64,000 nucleotides of DNA from JACDEA01 sp963742585 (GCA_963742585.1 CAVUMI010000003.1:62001-126000), one strand, 5' to 3'; counted from the stretch's first letter, positions 10,101 to 19,790 are shown. Notes: a model not told the origin generated them from the letters alone. Made by a program: numbers and translations.

Positions 10101-11025
10101 ACTGGCCGGTGCCGAGGGCGCCGGAAACCGTGAACTGGCCGCCGCCGCATACGAGGTTCGGAGAGATGGTCTCGGTGACCGCGACGGCAGGCGCGGTGAG
10201 CAGTACCGACGCCAGGTTCGCGTCGAGGGTGAGTACTGAGCCGTCGCCGGAGACCGACTTGGTGTGGGTTCGGCCGTCGTTGCGGTACGCCGGCGCCCAC
10301 CATTCGAATTGCTCGCTGCCGTTGCCCGCGGTCATGGTGACCCGGTCCGTTACCACGCCGGCCGCGATCGGAAGGTTGAGCGTTTCGGCGGCGACAGTTG
10401 CGGTGGTATTGAACGCCGTCGAGCTGTCGAGCGGACCCGAGCCACTACCACCGATGCCGGCGTTGTAGCTGAACGTCCCGGCCGTGTTGATCGTCTCGTT
10501 CACCTGCCAGGTGTCGCCCGCGTGAAGCCGGAAGTCCTTGGTGCGCCACGACGGACTCGGGGTGATGGTCGCGTCGAAGGTGGCGGTGACCGCGACACCG
10601 AACGGGCCGGTGCCGCTGAAGGTCTGGACCTCGTGGGTCTCGATCTCGGCCAGGTCGGACTGGCGGACAAATCGCGTTCCGGTGATGCTGCCGCCGGTGA
10701 TGTTGACGTTGTTGCCCTGAGCGTTGGCGTTGCCGCCGGTGACGTTGCCGGTGATGTTGAGCTGCCAGGCGGGCTGACCAAACTTGGTCACCGGACCGGC
10801 ATTTATGTAGTTGACGACTTCGTTGACGTTGGCCGTGGTTCCGTCGGCGCCCGCGTACTGGAAGGTGCGGTTGTACGTCCACCGCCAGTTGGTCGCCCAT
10901 CCCGACAGGTCGTTCCCGCCGGCTTGCGGTACCGCCTTCGCCGCGGGCGGGGCGATCAGCCCAGCGGTTGCCGCGGTCATTACGGACGCGACGACGGTCG
11001 CGGTAATGCGCCGAAACTTGCCCAC
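7146..11025 (-). CDS. secreted Ig-like repeat surface protein 2, interrupted by one frameshift
   Basis: An exported protein of about 1290 residues. The GTG start at 11025 follows GGGAGGTAGGACCGG, and the signal peptide ends near PPAAKAVP. About 350 residues of unrecognised beta-rich sequence follow, with WATNWRWTYNRTFQYAG and NITGNVTGGNANAQGNN. The frame changes near 9866-9875, between LEVRPENCT and SAYTGVTSAPQAS. After a Big_1-like module (GATVTFSLSGQAGT) come seven Ig-like repeats of about 95 residues. The C-terminal domain resembles that of the downstream protein, with the same GQTLVF and GYTVTYAGNA blocks and paired cysteines. The broken frame is probably an assembly error, because both halves remain intact. 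Confidence 0.8.
7490..9590 (-). repeat. tandem array of seven Ig-domain repeats
   Basis: Seven repeats at about 290-300 bp spacing encode Ig-like domains with shared blocks such as NPSVTGQTVTFTATVTPVAP and GAGTPTG. They are related to, but more diverged than, the array in the downstream gene, so the two genes look like an old tandem duplication with independent repeat turnover. Confidence 0.7.
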
Positions 11026-11177
11026 CCGGTCCTACCTCCCCGGAACGCGACCTCAGCCGATATGACGTCGGTCACGAGCCCTCGGGTATGTAACGGGGCA
11101 ATAGGCAAAAACTTGTACGAAAGTTAACGAAGGTTCAAGAAGCCGCATTTGCTCGCGCGAGTTGCCGCGTCAGCGGG

Positions 11178-12594
11178 CTAGTTGCAGGGCGTGACGCTGA
11201 TCGACTGCGTCGGGCTCTGGCCCCGGGCGCCGGTCGAATCGGTGGCGGTGACCCACCAGGTGGCAGTGCCCCGGCCGAAGAGCGGGCCGAGCGTGCCGCT
11301 GTAGGTGCTGCCGGAGCCGTTCAAGCGCTTGCTGCCCGAGGTGCTGCCCGGTCCGGATCCAGAAGAAGGCTGACGGCACGAATGGGTTGCACGCCCCCGA
11401 TGACCGTCGCGGTGATCGACGTGGTCGTGCCGGTGGAACACGAACCGGCGTCGCCGATACTGCGGCTGCCGCTGGTCGCCCGCACCGAGAATGGCAGCGG
11501 CGACGCCGGTGGTCGGCGGCGTGGTCGTCGAGACCGTCGGTCGCCTGGTCGTCGCCGTCGGGCGACCGCCCTGCGTGGTCGCCGTCCGCCGCGTCGTGGC
11601 AGTCGTGCCCGCAACCTCACCGGTCGTCGTCGTGTCGTCGGCGACGGTGGGCGTCATGCTCGAGCGGGTCAACCGTCGTGGCCGTGGCCAAGCGCGACAC
11701 GCGCGACGGCGAGTTTTCGTTGCGCATCGCGGCGACGCCGGCCACGACGCGAGGCCGGCGGCCGCCGCGACGACGCCGGCAGCAATGCGCCGCCGCCGCC
11801 CCTGATCGATCGGTCGCGGTCGCGCTGACCAGTTGGATGTCGTTCGAGCACCGCGGTCGCGCAGCGCCAGCGGCGCCGGGACCACCGCGACGCCGGCCAG
11901 CAGCGCCAGCGGGCTGACCATCCGCCGCCGGGTCTCGCTGCACGTGGGGCAGTCCTCGACGTGGCGGGCGATTCGCTTGCGCCAGAGCGGGTTGAATTCG
12001 CCGTCCCAGCCCTCGAGCAGGGCGCTGAGCGCGGCGCAGTCCGCTCGACCCTTCTTGGCGACGAGGTAGGCGCCCAGCGACCGTTCAACCTGGTCGCGGA
12101 GCCGTGACATCAGGACGTTGGCGTTGTTGGCCGAGGTGCCCAGGGCCTCGCCCAGCGCCGCGCCCTCCAGGCCCTGGCGCAGATGCAGATCGAGCGCGGC
12201 ACGGTCACGGTCGGCCAGGCCGGCCGCCGCCGCCCACACCAGCTCGCGCAGCTCCTCGGTTTCCGCGAGGCGATCGGGCCCGTCGCTGGCCGCCGTCACC
12301 TCGAGTTCCTCGGTGGGCACGGCCTTCTTCTGCTTGCGACCGTGCGAGAGGGCCTCGTTGCGGGCGATGGCGAACAGCCACGACCGCAGCCGTGACGGGT
12401 CGCGAAGTTGATCGAGCTTGCGGTAGGCGGTGATGAACGTGTCGTGCATCGGCGTCAGCCGCCTCGTCGCGGTCGCGCAGGACCGACCAGCAGAAGTCAT
12501 GCAGGCGGTCGGCGTACCGGTCGTAGATGCCGGCCCAGGCGGCGCGGTTGCCGAGGCGGGCGGCGAGGACCAGGTCGGCATCGTCAGCGGCCAT
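11178..12594 (-). CDS. ECF sigma factor fused to zinc-finger anti-sigma, TM and extracellular region; several frameshifts
   Basis: The N-terminus (MAADDADLVLAARLGNRAAW, then IYDRYADRLHDFCWSVLRDR) and the segment MHDTFITAYRKLDQLRDPSR are sigma-70 region 2. LDLHLRQGLEGAALGEALGT is region 4. A HVEDCPTCSETRR zinc-finger anti-sigma motif follows, then a hydrophobic stretch, a Thr/Pro-rich linker (TTTTGEVAGTTATTRRTATT) and an extracellular domain ending TQSISVTPCN. This is the layout of membrane-tethered ECF groups that carry their own anti-sigma domain. Frame changes are needed near 12455, 11760, 11655, 11495 and 11385 to read the whole gene, about 470 residues. So many breaks suggest poor sequence here or a decaying gene. 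It sits between the Calx-beta and Ig-repeat genes on the same strand and may control them (inference). Confidence 0.7.
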
Positions 12595-12662
12595 GCCTCA
12601 AGAGCATTGCTTGTCGGACACAGTGAGGTAGAGCGCGCCACCCCGCCCGACCTTGCAACTTT

Positions 12663-12716
12663 CCCCGTCCACCGGGCGATTCTCCGCGCATAGAGCGTGA
12701 CAATCGCCCGGTGAAC
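12663..12716 (-). repeat. dispersed palindromic element family A, copy 1
   Basis: A hairpin with 12-bp perfect arms (12670-12681 and 12702-12713) in the gap downstream of the Calx-beta gene. Read on the minus strand, its whole 50 bp, loop included, resembles the copies at 45758-45807 and 58038-58087, with shared arm GAGAATCGCCCGGTG and loop ATNCGCG. It may also act as a terminator for the Calx-beta gene. Confidence 0.7.
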
Positions 12717-12770
12717 GCAAAGAGCGACCGGGCCGTGCGGTCCGGTCGTTCCTTGCTGGGGGTATGGGGG

Positions 12771-13864
12771 TTAGGCGGTGCGCTCGTCCTCCTTGCCGCG
12801 GCGGGCGATGATCACGCCGACCACCAGGAGACCGGCCAGGCACATCCCGAGCAGGGTCAGCAGTCCGGCGACGCTCCAGTCCATCGCCTTGCTGGCCGGC
12901 CGGGCCTCGGCCACGGCGTTCGGCCCGAGGGCCTGCTCGCCCTCCGGCGCAGCGGTGCGCTGTCGGTGACCTCGGCCTCGACCCCGGCGTTGGCGCTGCG
13001 GGATTCGGCTGCGGCTGCGGCTGCGGTTGGGGCTGCGGGTTCGGTTGGGGCTGGGGCTGCGGGTTGGCAACCAGGAAGTCGTCGTTGACCACGGTGCCCA
13101 GGCCGGTGCCGTCGGCGATGGCGACGTTGATCGGGTTGCTGAGCTTGGCCGTGAAGGTCTCGTTGGGCTCGAGGTTGCCGTCGCCGTTCACGTGCGCCGT
13201 GTAGGTGCGCACGGTCTGCGCCAGGGGCAAAGCTGAGCGTGACCGGGCCGGCGGTGAGGTCCTCGGGAACATGCGCCGTGCCGGACTGGCCGACCGCGCC
13301 GACCTTGATGGGCTTCTCGCTGGCCGCTGACAGCTTGGCGCTGAAGGTGAACGGCGTGATGGCGCCGGTGCCCTCGTTCTTGCTCACATCGTTGACCGTC
13401 ACGACCGGGGCGGCGTCGTCATCGGTGATTGACCCTACGCCTTCGCCGTCGGCGACGTTGATGCCGGCCGAGTGACCGATGACCTTGACCGAATCGTCTC
13501 GTCGTACTCGTCGACGGTGTCGCCCAGGATGGTCGTGTAGAAGACCTTGCTGGTCACGTTCGGCGGGAATTGACAGGTCGACAGGGCGATGACTTGGTAG
13601 TCCTTGCCGCGCTCGGCCGGGCTGGCCCCCGGAGCTGACTGTCTGGACCTTGACCCACTGGGGAGCGGGCGACGGGATCGACAGCTTGATGCTGAACGGC
13701 ATGAGCTTCTGGCCGACATTGCCCTCGGCCATGTGGACGTTGAAGACGCTGACCGACGGAACGACGGCTTCCGCCTTGGTGGTGCTCAGTGCTGCGAGTG
13801 CGGCAAACACCGTGGCCACGACGGCCAGACGGTTCCGCCATGCGCTACGACGGTTGCGGGTCAT
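12771..13864 (-). CDS. Calx-beta domain membrane-anchored protein, several frameshifts
   Basis: About 364 residues when frame changes are bridged. The ATG at 13864 follows GAGGAGAG. The signal peptide includes NRLAVVATVFAALAALSTTKAEA. Two Calx-beta domains are recognisable: SVSVFNVHMAEGNVGQKLMP to VADGEGVGSITDDDA, and VTVNDVSKNEGTGAITPFTF to ADGTGLGTVVNDD. A Pro-Gln repeat (NPQPQPQPNPQPQPQPQ) leads to a C-terminal helix (WSVAGLLTLLGMCLAGLLVV) and a basic tail, so it is probably membrane anchored with the domains outside. Frame breaks lie at the C run 13626-13630 and near 13495, 13230 and 13000. Calx-beta domains bind calcium in other proteins; a surface role is inferred. Confidence 0.75.
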
Positions 13865-13938
13865 CTGTCTCTCTCCTCGTTGTCGTGTGGATGTCACGAC
13901 GAGGTAGAGGCGGCAGGCCCCGCTGACCTTTCAGAAAC

Positions 13939-15768
13939 CTATGAGGATTTTGCCGCCCGCCGACGGTCGGGCTCCTTGAGCTGCCGTTTACGCACGCGGA
14001 TGGAGGTGGGCGTGATCTCGACGAGCTCGTCGTCGGCGATCAGCTCGATGGCCGACTCGATGGTCAGCTCCTTGGGCGGCGTGAGCTTGATGGCGTCGTC
14101 GGCCGCGTGCGTGCGGATGTTCGTCTTCTGCTTTTCCTTGATGACGTTGACGACCATGTCGCCCGGGCGGGCGTTCTCGCCTACGACCATGCCCTCGTAG
14201 ACCGGGTCGCCCGGGTGCACGAACAGCTCCCCGCGGAGCTGGAGGTTGTCGAGCGCGTAGGCCATCACCGAGCCCGGGCGGTCGGCGACCATGGCGCCGC
14301 CCCGCCGGTGTGGGAGGTCGCCGAACCAGGGCGCCCAGCCGCGATGGCGGGTATGTAACAGCGCGGTGCCGCGGGTTTGCGTGAGCAGCTGCGACCGGAA
14401 GCCGAGCAGCCCACGGGCCGGCGCCTCGAAGCTCACGATCGTTCGCCCGGGGTCGCCGGGTCGCAGCTCGAGGACGGTGCCCTTTCTTGGGGCCAGCGCC
14501 TGTGACACTGCGCCGACGTGCTCGTCGGGCACGTCGACCACGCCTTCCTCGACCGGCTCGTGGCGCTTGCCGTCGATGTCCCGCGTGATGACCTCGGGCC
14601 GGCTGACCTCGAGCTCGTAACCCTCGCGGCGCATCGACTCGATGAGCACGGCGAGCTGCAGCTCGCCGCGGCCGGCGACCTGGAGGACGTCGGGCTTGCT
14701 GGTGTCGTCGACCTTGATGGCCACGTTGCCGAGGACCTCGCGCGCCAGGCGGTCGCGCAGGTGGCGGCCGGTCACGTACTTGCCGACCTGGCCGGCGAGC
14801 GGCGACGTGTTGACGCCGAAGGTAATCCGCAGCACCGGCTCGTCGACGGTGAGGCGGGGCAGCGGATCGGGATCGGCGGGGTCGGCCACGGTGTCGCCGA
14901 TCTCGACCTCGGGGAACCCGGCCAGCACGAACAGGTCGCCGGCACTGATTTCCTCGACCGAGACGCGGCCCAGTCCCTCGACGGCCAGCAGCTCGGACGG
15001 CTTGCGGGCGATGGCCGCGCCCTCGGCGTGGACGACGGCCAGCGGCCGGTCGGCGTGCATTGTCCCCCGGACGACCCGGCCGATGGCCAGGCGCCCGAGA
15101 TATTCGGACGCGTCGAGGTTGGTCACCAGCGCCTGGAGCGGCGCGGTGGGATCGCCGATGGGCGCCAGCACGGTGTGCAGGACGGCGTCGAGCAGGGGCG
15201 CCAGCGTGGCGTCGGCCGCCGGCACGCCCACGCCCTCGCAGGTGCGGCCCTCGCGGGCGATGGCCGAGATCACCGGGAACTCGATGTGGTGGTCGGGCAC
15301 CTCGAGGTCCATGAACAGCTGGTAGATCTCGTCGAGCACTTCGGCTGGGCGGGAGTCCGAGCGGTCGACCTTGTTGAGGACCACGACGGCGGGGAGGCCG
15401 GCGGCGACGGCCTTCGAGAGCACGTAACGGGTCTGGGGGAGTGGGCCTTCGGCGGCGTCGACGAGGAGCAGCACGCCATCGACCATGGCCAGCGCCCGCT
15501 CGACCTCACCGCCGAAGTCGGAGTGGCCCGGCGTGTCGACCAGGTTGATCTTCACGCCCTTCCAGTGCACCGACGCCGCTTTGGCCAGGATCGTGATGCC
15601 CCGCTCGCGTTCCTGGTCGTTCGAGTCCATCACCCGGTCGACCACCGTTTCGCTCTCGTGCGCGGAAAACGTGCCGGTCTGGCGCAGGATCGCGTCGACC
15701 AGCGTGGTCTTCCCATGGTCGACGTGCGCGACCAGGGCGACATTGCGAATAGGGGGCGGACCAGTCAT
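13939..15768 (-). CDS. typA: translational GTPase TypA/BipA
   Basis: A 609-residue ribosome-associated GTPase involved in ribosome assembly and stress adaptation. All G motifs are present: AHVDHGKTTLVDAILRQTG, ERGITI, DTPGHSDFGGEV and LNKVDRSDSRP. The EF-G-like domains follow, and the TypA-specific C-terminal part includes LLGFRSQLLTQTRGTALLH and KEKQKTNIRTHAADDAIKL. Length matches the family. The start is ATG 15768 (MTGPPPIRNVALVAHVDHGK); upstream in-frame sequence is antisense-like to the neighbouring gene and was excluded. It is downstream of, and on the same strand as, the D-aminoacylase gene, separated from it by a hairpin, so it is probably transcribed on its own. Confidence 0.97.
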   Translation of the reverse strand: MTGPPPIRNVALVAHVDHGKTTLVDAILRQTGTFSAHESETVVDRVMDSNDQERERGITILAKAASVHWKGVKINLVDTPGHSDFGGEVERALAMVDGVLLLVDAAEGPLPQTRYVLSKAVAAGLPAVVVLNKVDRSDSRPAEVLDEIYQLFMDLEVPDHHIEFPVISAIAREGRTCEGVGVPAADATLAPLLDAVLHTVLAPIGDPTAPLQALVTNLDASEYLGRLAIGRVVRGTMHADRPLAVVHAEGAAIARKPSELLAVEGLGRVSVEEISAGDLFVLAGFPEVEIGDTVADPADPDPLPRLTVDEPVLRITFGVNTSPLAGQVGKYVTGRHLRDRLAREVLGNVAIKVDDTSKPDVLQVAGRGELQLAVLIESMRREGYELEVSRPEVITRDIDGKRHEPVEEGVVDVPDEHVGAVSQALAPRKGTVLELRPGDPGRTIVSFEAPARGLLGFRSQLLTQTRGTALLHTRHRGWAPWFGDLPHRRGGAMVADRPGSVMAYALDNLQLRGELFVHPGDPVYEGMVVGENARPGDMVVNVIKEKQKTNIRTHAADDAIKLTPPKELTIESAIELIADDELVEITPTSIRVRKRQLKEPDRRRAAKSS

Positions 15769-15769
15769 G

Positions 15770-15797
15770 CGAGCCGTCCAGCCTACGGGACGGCTCG
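15770..15797. terminator. hairpin between the D-aminoacylase and typA genes
   Basis: A 10-bp perfect inverted repeat, CGAGCCGTCC with GGACGGCTCG, with an 8-base loop in the 35-bp gap. It could terminate the amidohydrolase operon just before typA. It lies immediately upstream of the typA ATG, so a role in typA translation is also possible. Confidence 0.5.
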
Positions 15798-15803
15798 AAT
15801 GGC

Positions 15804-17492
15804 CTAAACCGGGGCGGGTTGGGCGCCGCGGACGAGGTGGCCGGGCAGGGCGCCGGTGTGCTCGCCGCCGCGGTAGATCTCGACGCCGTTGACGAAGGTG
15901 TGCTGGTAGCCGTCGGCCCGCTGGATAAGGCGCTTGCCGCCCGCCGGCAGGTCGAAGCAGATCTCCGGGCGGCGGATGGTGAGGCCCTCGAAGTCGATGA
16001 CGTTGACGTCGGCCTTGTAGCCCGGCGCCAGCACGCCGCGGTCGAGCAGGCCGACCTGCCGCGCCGTGTCGCGGCACTGGCGCTGCACCAGGAAGGGCAC
16101 CGTCATGCGGCCGTGATCGCGGTCGCGGGCCCACATCGTGAGCAACGTGGTGGGGAAGCTGCCGTCGCAGATCGTGCCGACATGCGCGCCGCCGTCGGAC
16201 AGGCCCGGGATCGTGTACGGATGGGCCAGCATCTTGCCGACTTCGTCGAGGCCGCCGTCGATGTAGTTGAGGAACGGCACATAGAACAGCGTCTTGCCGT
16301 CGCCCTGCGACAGAAGGTCGTAGGCCCGCTCCGCAGTACCGATCGCGCTGGACGGATCGGGCTCGTAGTCGGGCGGGTCCTCGAGGAGGAACATCCGGTC
16401 GAAGAACGTGGCCAACCCGCCACCCAGCTTGCGCACTTTCTCGGTGCTGCCCTCGGCGAAGAACCGCTCCTTGAACCCGGGCTCGCGCATGATCGCCGCC
16501 TGCTCGGCCGCGGGAAGCCCGGCGATCTCCTTGTAGACGGGGTTCATGATGAAGGGGTTGATCGTGCACTCCAGGCCGAAGATCAGGCCGACCGCGCGCG
16601 CCGCGACCTGCGCCTTGATGTCGAGTCCATCGGCATTGGCCGCAGTGATGCGGTCGAGCAACTTCAAGTGATTGTCGGGCGCGATAGGCGATGCGGCCAG
16701 CGAGAGCGACAGCGGTCGGCCGCTCTGGCTGACCATGTCGCGCAACATGCCGAACTCGGTATCCGCGTCGATGAAGTCCGACACCAGCTGCAACACGCCG
16801 GTGTTGGCTTCGCCGATAGCGCGGGCAATGCCGATCAGCTCGTCGGCCGACGCGGTGAGCGTGGGCGTGGGTTCGCCGCGCGATGTGCGGTGGTTCAACG
16901 TGCGCGACGTAGTGAAGCCCAGCGCGCCGGCCTCGATACCGGCGCGGGCGATGACCCCCATCGTGGCGATGTCCTCGGGGGTGGCCGTCTCGCGTTGCGC
17001 ACCGCGCTCGCCCATCACGTGCAGTCGCAGCGCGCCGTGCGGGAGTTGCGCGCCGACGTCGATGTCGTGCGGCTGGCGCTCGACCGCGTCGAGGTACTCA
17101 CCGAAGCTCTGCCACTCCCACGACAGGCCCTCGTGCAACGCGGCGCCGGGAATGTCCTCCACACCTTCCATCAACTCGATCAGCCGCTGATGGTCGGCGG
17201 GCCGCACCGGCGCGAAGCCCACGCCGCAGTTGCCCATGACGACGGTGGTGGCGCCCTGCCACGACGATGGCGCCAGCTGCGTGTCCCACGTGGCCTGCCC
17301 GTCGTAGTGCGTATGGATGTCGACCCAACCGGGCGTGACCAACGCGCCGTCGGCGTCGATCTCCTGCGTGCCCTTTTCGCTCACCTCGCCGACCTCGGCG
17401 ATGACGCCGTCCTTGATGGCGATGTCGGCCGTGCGCGCCGGCGCGCCGGTGCCGTCGACCACTGATCCGCCGCGGATTACGAGGTCGTGCAT
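15804..17492 (-). CDS. N-acyl-D-amino-acid deacylase family amidohydrolase
   Basis: A 562-residue amidohydrolase of the D-aminoacylase/dihydroorotase-like group. Visible motifs are the metal pair HTHYDGQ, GATTVVMGNCGVGFAP (the Cys that ligates zinc in D-aminoacylases), ALGFTTSRTLNHRT and SDGGAHVGTICDGSFPT (catalytic Asp region). The C-terminal beta domain starts near PGYKADVNVIDFEG. Length and order fit the family. It overlaps the preceding amidohydrolase gene by 16 bp, so the two are translationally coupled. True substrates in this large actinobacterial branch are mostly unknown; an amide or cyclic-imide hydrolase is a safe description. Confidence 0.88.
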   Translation of the reverse strand: MHDLVIRGGSVVDGTGAPARTADIAIKDGVIAEVGEVSEKGTQEIDADGALVTPGWVDIHTHYDGQATWDTQLAPSSWQGATTVVMGNCGVGFAPVRPADHQRLIELMEGVEDIPGAALHEGLSWEWQSFGEYLDAVERQPHDIDVGAQLPHGALRLHVMGERGAQRETATPEDIATMGVIARAGIEAGALGFTTSRTLNHRTSRGEPTPTLTASADELIGIARAIGEANTGVLQLVSDFIDADTEFGMLRDMVSQSGRPLSLSLAASPIAPDNHLKLLDRITAANADGLDIKAQVAARAVGLIFGLECTINPFIMNPVYKEIAGLPAAEQAAIMREPGFKERFFAEGSTEKVRKLGGGLATFFDRMFLLEDPPDYEPDPSSAIGTAERAYDLLSQGDGKTLFYVPFLNYIDGGLDEVGKMLAHPYTIPGLSDGGAHVGTICDGSFPTTLLTMWARDRDHGRMTVPFLVQRQCRDTARQVGLLDRGVLAPGYKADVNVIDFEGLTIRRPEICFDLPAGGKRLIQRADGYQHTFVNGVEIYRGGEHTGALPGHLVRGAQPAPV

Positions 17493-18607
17493 AACGCCTC
17501 CGTATCGATGTTGTAGAGATCGGCCACGTTGTCGCAGAGGATGGCGCGGCGCTGCTCAGCGGTTAGCTGGGCCGTGTGCTCGTCAAGCAGATCCTGCGAC
17601 CACGGCCAGGTCGAGTCGGAGTGGGGGAAGTCGTTGGCCCACATCAGCCGGCGCCAGTTCATGTCGGACGCGAAGCGGAACGCAGTCCAGTCGTCCTGGA
17701 ACGTGACGTAGATGTTCTCGGCGAAGTACTCGCTGGGCAGCTTCGAGAGCTGCTGACCCGGCGGGAGCCAGTAGCGGTGGCGGTTGAACGCGTGGTCCAT
17801 GCGATACATGAAGTGGGGGACCCAGCCGGCGTCGGCTTCGACGCAGACGATCTTCAGATCGGGGTGGCGCTCGAACACGCCGCCGAGCACGAGCATGCCC
17901 ATGATGTCCTGGCACCCCCGCACCACTGACAGGAACGAGTTCATGCGCGGCCCGCGCGTGTGCTCCGACCGCGTGGTGAGGATGTGGAAGCTGAGCGGCA
18001 GCCCGAGTTCGATCGCCGCTTCCCAGAACGCGTCGTAGACCGGCGAGTCGTAGTCCTCGACCGCCGGGTCGCCGGGCATCATCACGCCGCGGAGCCCGAG
18101 CGCGGCGATGGCCTTGAGGTCGGCGACGCCTTCCTCGGGAGTGCGCATCGCGGTCTGGCCGCAGCCGATCAGCCGGTCGGGATGGGCCGAGCAGTAATCG
18201 GCCACCCACCGGTTGTACGCGTCGAAGCAGGCCTTCTTGTAATCGAAGTCGCTGTGGTTGCAGATGACCATCCCGACGGTGGGGTAGATGATTTCTGCTG
18301 CCACGCCGTCGCGGTCCTGGTCGGCCAGCCGGGCCGCCGGATCCCACCCGCCGCGGTGGAGGCCGTCGAAGCGGACACCCATCACCCGGATCTCCTCGGC
18401 CGGCTTGCCGGCGGCGGCCACCAGGCCCATGGGGACGGGCCGCTTCATGCCGTCGATCATGAAAAGGTCGCCCACGTCATCCCCGCCGTCGACCATCCGG
18501 GGCGCCTTGTCGAGCCAGGCACGGTCGATGTGGTCGAGATAGGTGTTCGGCGGCTCGGTGATGTGCGAATCCGCCGAAATGACCGGATAATCGACGGCAG
18601 CGGGCAT
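17477..18607 (-). CDS. amidohydrolase family 2 protein (PF04909 type)
   Basis: A 376-residue TIM-barrel metal hydrolase or decarboxylase. It begins MPAAVDYPVISADSHITEPP, where the DSH motif replaces the usual HxH. Then come YPTVGMVICNHSDFDYKKAC, LGLPLSFHI (metal His), CVEADAGWVPHFMYRMDHAF and LMWANDFPHSDSTWPWS (metal Asp region). This pattern matches actinobacterial proteins annotated as predicted metal-dependent hydrolases related to ACMSD. Start ATG 18607 is chosen from the alignment; longer upstream frame is shadow of the divergent FecR-domain gene. It is first in a two-gene operon with the D-aminoacylase-like gene, so the two enzymes may act in one catabolic route (inference). Confidence 0.88.
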   Translation of the reverse strand: MPAAVDYPVISADSHITEPPNTYLDHIDRAWLDKAPRMVDGGDDVGDLFMIDGMKRPVPMGLVAAAGKPAEEIRVMGVRFDGLHRGGWDPAARLADQDRDGVAAEIIYPTVGMVICNHSDFDYKKACFDAYNRWVADYCSAHPDRLIGCGQTAMRTPEEGVADLKAIAALGLRGVMMPGDPAVEDYDSPVYDAFWEAAIELGLPLSFHILTTRSEHTRGPRMNSFLSVVRGCQDIMGMLVLGGVFERHPDLKIVCVEADAGWVPHFMYRMDHAFNRHRYWLPPGQQLSKLPSEYFAENIYVTFQDDWTAFRFASDMNWRRLMWANDFPHSDSTWPWSQDLLDEHTAQLTAEQRRAILCDNVADLYNIDTEALCTTS

Positions 18608-18665
18608 GCCTGAAGGATACGGGCGATTCGGCGGGGCCCGCCGGGTAGGCCATGATTGGGGGGAC

Positions 18666-19790
18666 ATGGCCAAGGCCAGGCGGCGGCGTCCGCCTAACCG
18701 GACCAAGCGTCGACCCCCCAATCGTGAGGCTCCTCCTCGCATGGGCGGGCCGGCGAGCATGGGAGCGACCCGCACGTTCGTCGCGCCTTCGCGCCGGGCT
18801 CGCCGGGCCACCATGATCCGCGCCGCGATCGCGGTCGGCGCCGGGCTCGGGTTTCTCATCGCCGTCTTCGTGATCGTCGGCGGGGGCGGCGGCGGAGAGT
18901 CCAAGCTCACCGCCCGGCCGCTCACCGGCAAGGTCCTCTCGCCCAGTGTGAAGTACCGCGCCGCGTCCGGCGGCGTGCTGACCGAACTCTCGAGCAGCGA
19001 CAAGTTGAACGAGAAGGCCGTGATCGAGACCGACGTCACCGGGCTCGGCGAGTTCCGCTACGCCGACGGCTCGGTGATGCGCGTCGGCCCTGATTCGAAC
19101 TACTCGCTCACCAGAGCACGGTCCGAAGGCAGCAAACGTGACATCGCCAGCCGCCTGGTCAAGGGCAAGTCATGGCACCGGGTGACACCCGGCTTTGGCG
19201 AGTCAAGCGACTACCAGATCACGGTGCTGGGGGCGACCGGCGAAGTGATTGGCACGTCGTTCTCGGTGGTCTGTCCTGCGGAAACCGACTGCTTCTACAC
19301 GGTGGTCAAGGGCCGCATGAAGGTGGAGGACGCGGCCAAGCGCACCGCTGATCTCAAGGCCGGCGACCAGGTCGAGGTGAAGTTCGGCCGGCTCGACCCG
19401 GTCAAGCACCTCACCGATGAGGAGCTGGCGGCGGACGCGTGGATCACGCAGAACCTCACCCTTGACGGCGACTCGACGCTGCCGCTCCCGCCGGAGGAGA
19501 CCACCACCTCGATCGACGGCGAGAGCACCACCACGGTCTTCGGCCAGACCACGCTCACCTCGGTGGGCGGCGGCCCGCTGCCGACACTCCGGAGCAGCGG
19601 CGGTAACCCGCCCCCGCCGCCGCCCCCGCCGCAGGGGCCAGGGCCCACAACGGGCACGACGACCGCGACCACCCAGCCCCCGGCCACGACAACCACCGCG
19701 CCGGCCACGACAACCACCGAACGCTGCCGCCGCAACAACGGCACGTGGAAACCGGCCGGCTGCAACACCGGCACAACCGGCGGCGGCTAG
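18666..19790 (+). CDS. FecR-domain membrane protein with Thr/Pro-rich tail
   Basis: 374 residues. A very basic cytoplasmic N-terminus (MAKARRRRPPNRTKRRPPNR) is followed by one transmembrane helix (IRAAIAVGAGLGFLIAVFVI) and then an extracellular FecR-like beta domain (ETDVTGLGEFRYADGSVMRV, TVLGATGEVIGTSFSV, YTVVKGRMKVEDAAK). The C-terminus is a low-complexity run of Pro, Thr and Gly with two cysteines. The ATG at 18666 has GGGGGGAC just upstream. It is not next to a sigma-factor gene, unlike classical FecR anti-sigma proteins, so the sensor or structural role is open. It is divergent from the amidohydrolase operon, 58 bp apart. Confidence 0.8.
   Translation: MAKARRRRPPNRTKRRPPNREAPPRMGGPASMGATRTFVAPSRRARRATMIRAAIAVGAGLGFLIAVFVIVGGGGGGESKLTARPLTGKVLSPSVKYRAASGGVLTELSSSDKLNEKAVIETDVTGLGEFRYADGSVMRVGPDSNYSLTRARSEGSKRDIASRLVKGKSWHRVTPGFGESSDYQITVLGATGEVIGTSFSVVCPAETDCFYTVVKGRMKVEDAAKRTADLKAGDQVEVKFGRLDPVKHLTDEELAADAWITQNLTLDGDSTLPLPPEETTTSIDGESTTTVFGQTTLTSVGGGPLPTLRSSGGNPPPPPPPPQGPGPTTGTTTATTQPPATTTTAPATTTTERCRRNNGTWKPAGCNTGTTGGG

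Noticed and set aside
12598..13272. Minus-strand 224-codon frame as a separate gene
   Set aside because: Its first part is the displaced second Calx-beta domain of the gene at 12771-13864, reached through a frame break; the rest is shadow.
14518..15807. Long plus-strand frame opposite typA (429 codons)
   Set aside because: It is antisense to a highly conserved gene, lacks recognisable motifs and is rich in shadow residues typical of high-GC opposite frames.
15819..17465. 548-codon plus-strand frame opposite the D-aminoacylase gene
   Set aside because: Same reason: the minus-strand frame has clear catalytic motifs throughout, and this one has none.
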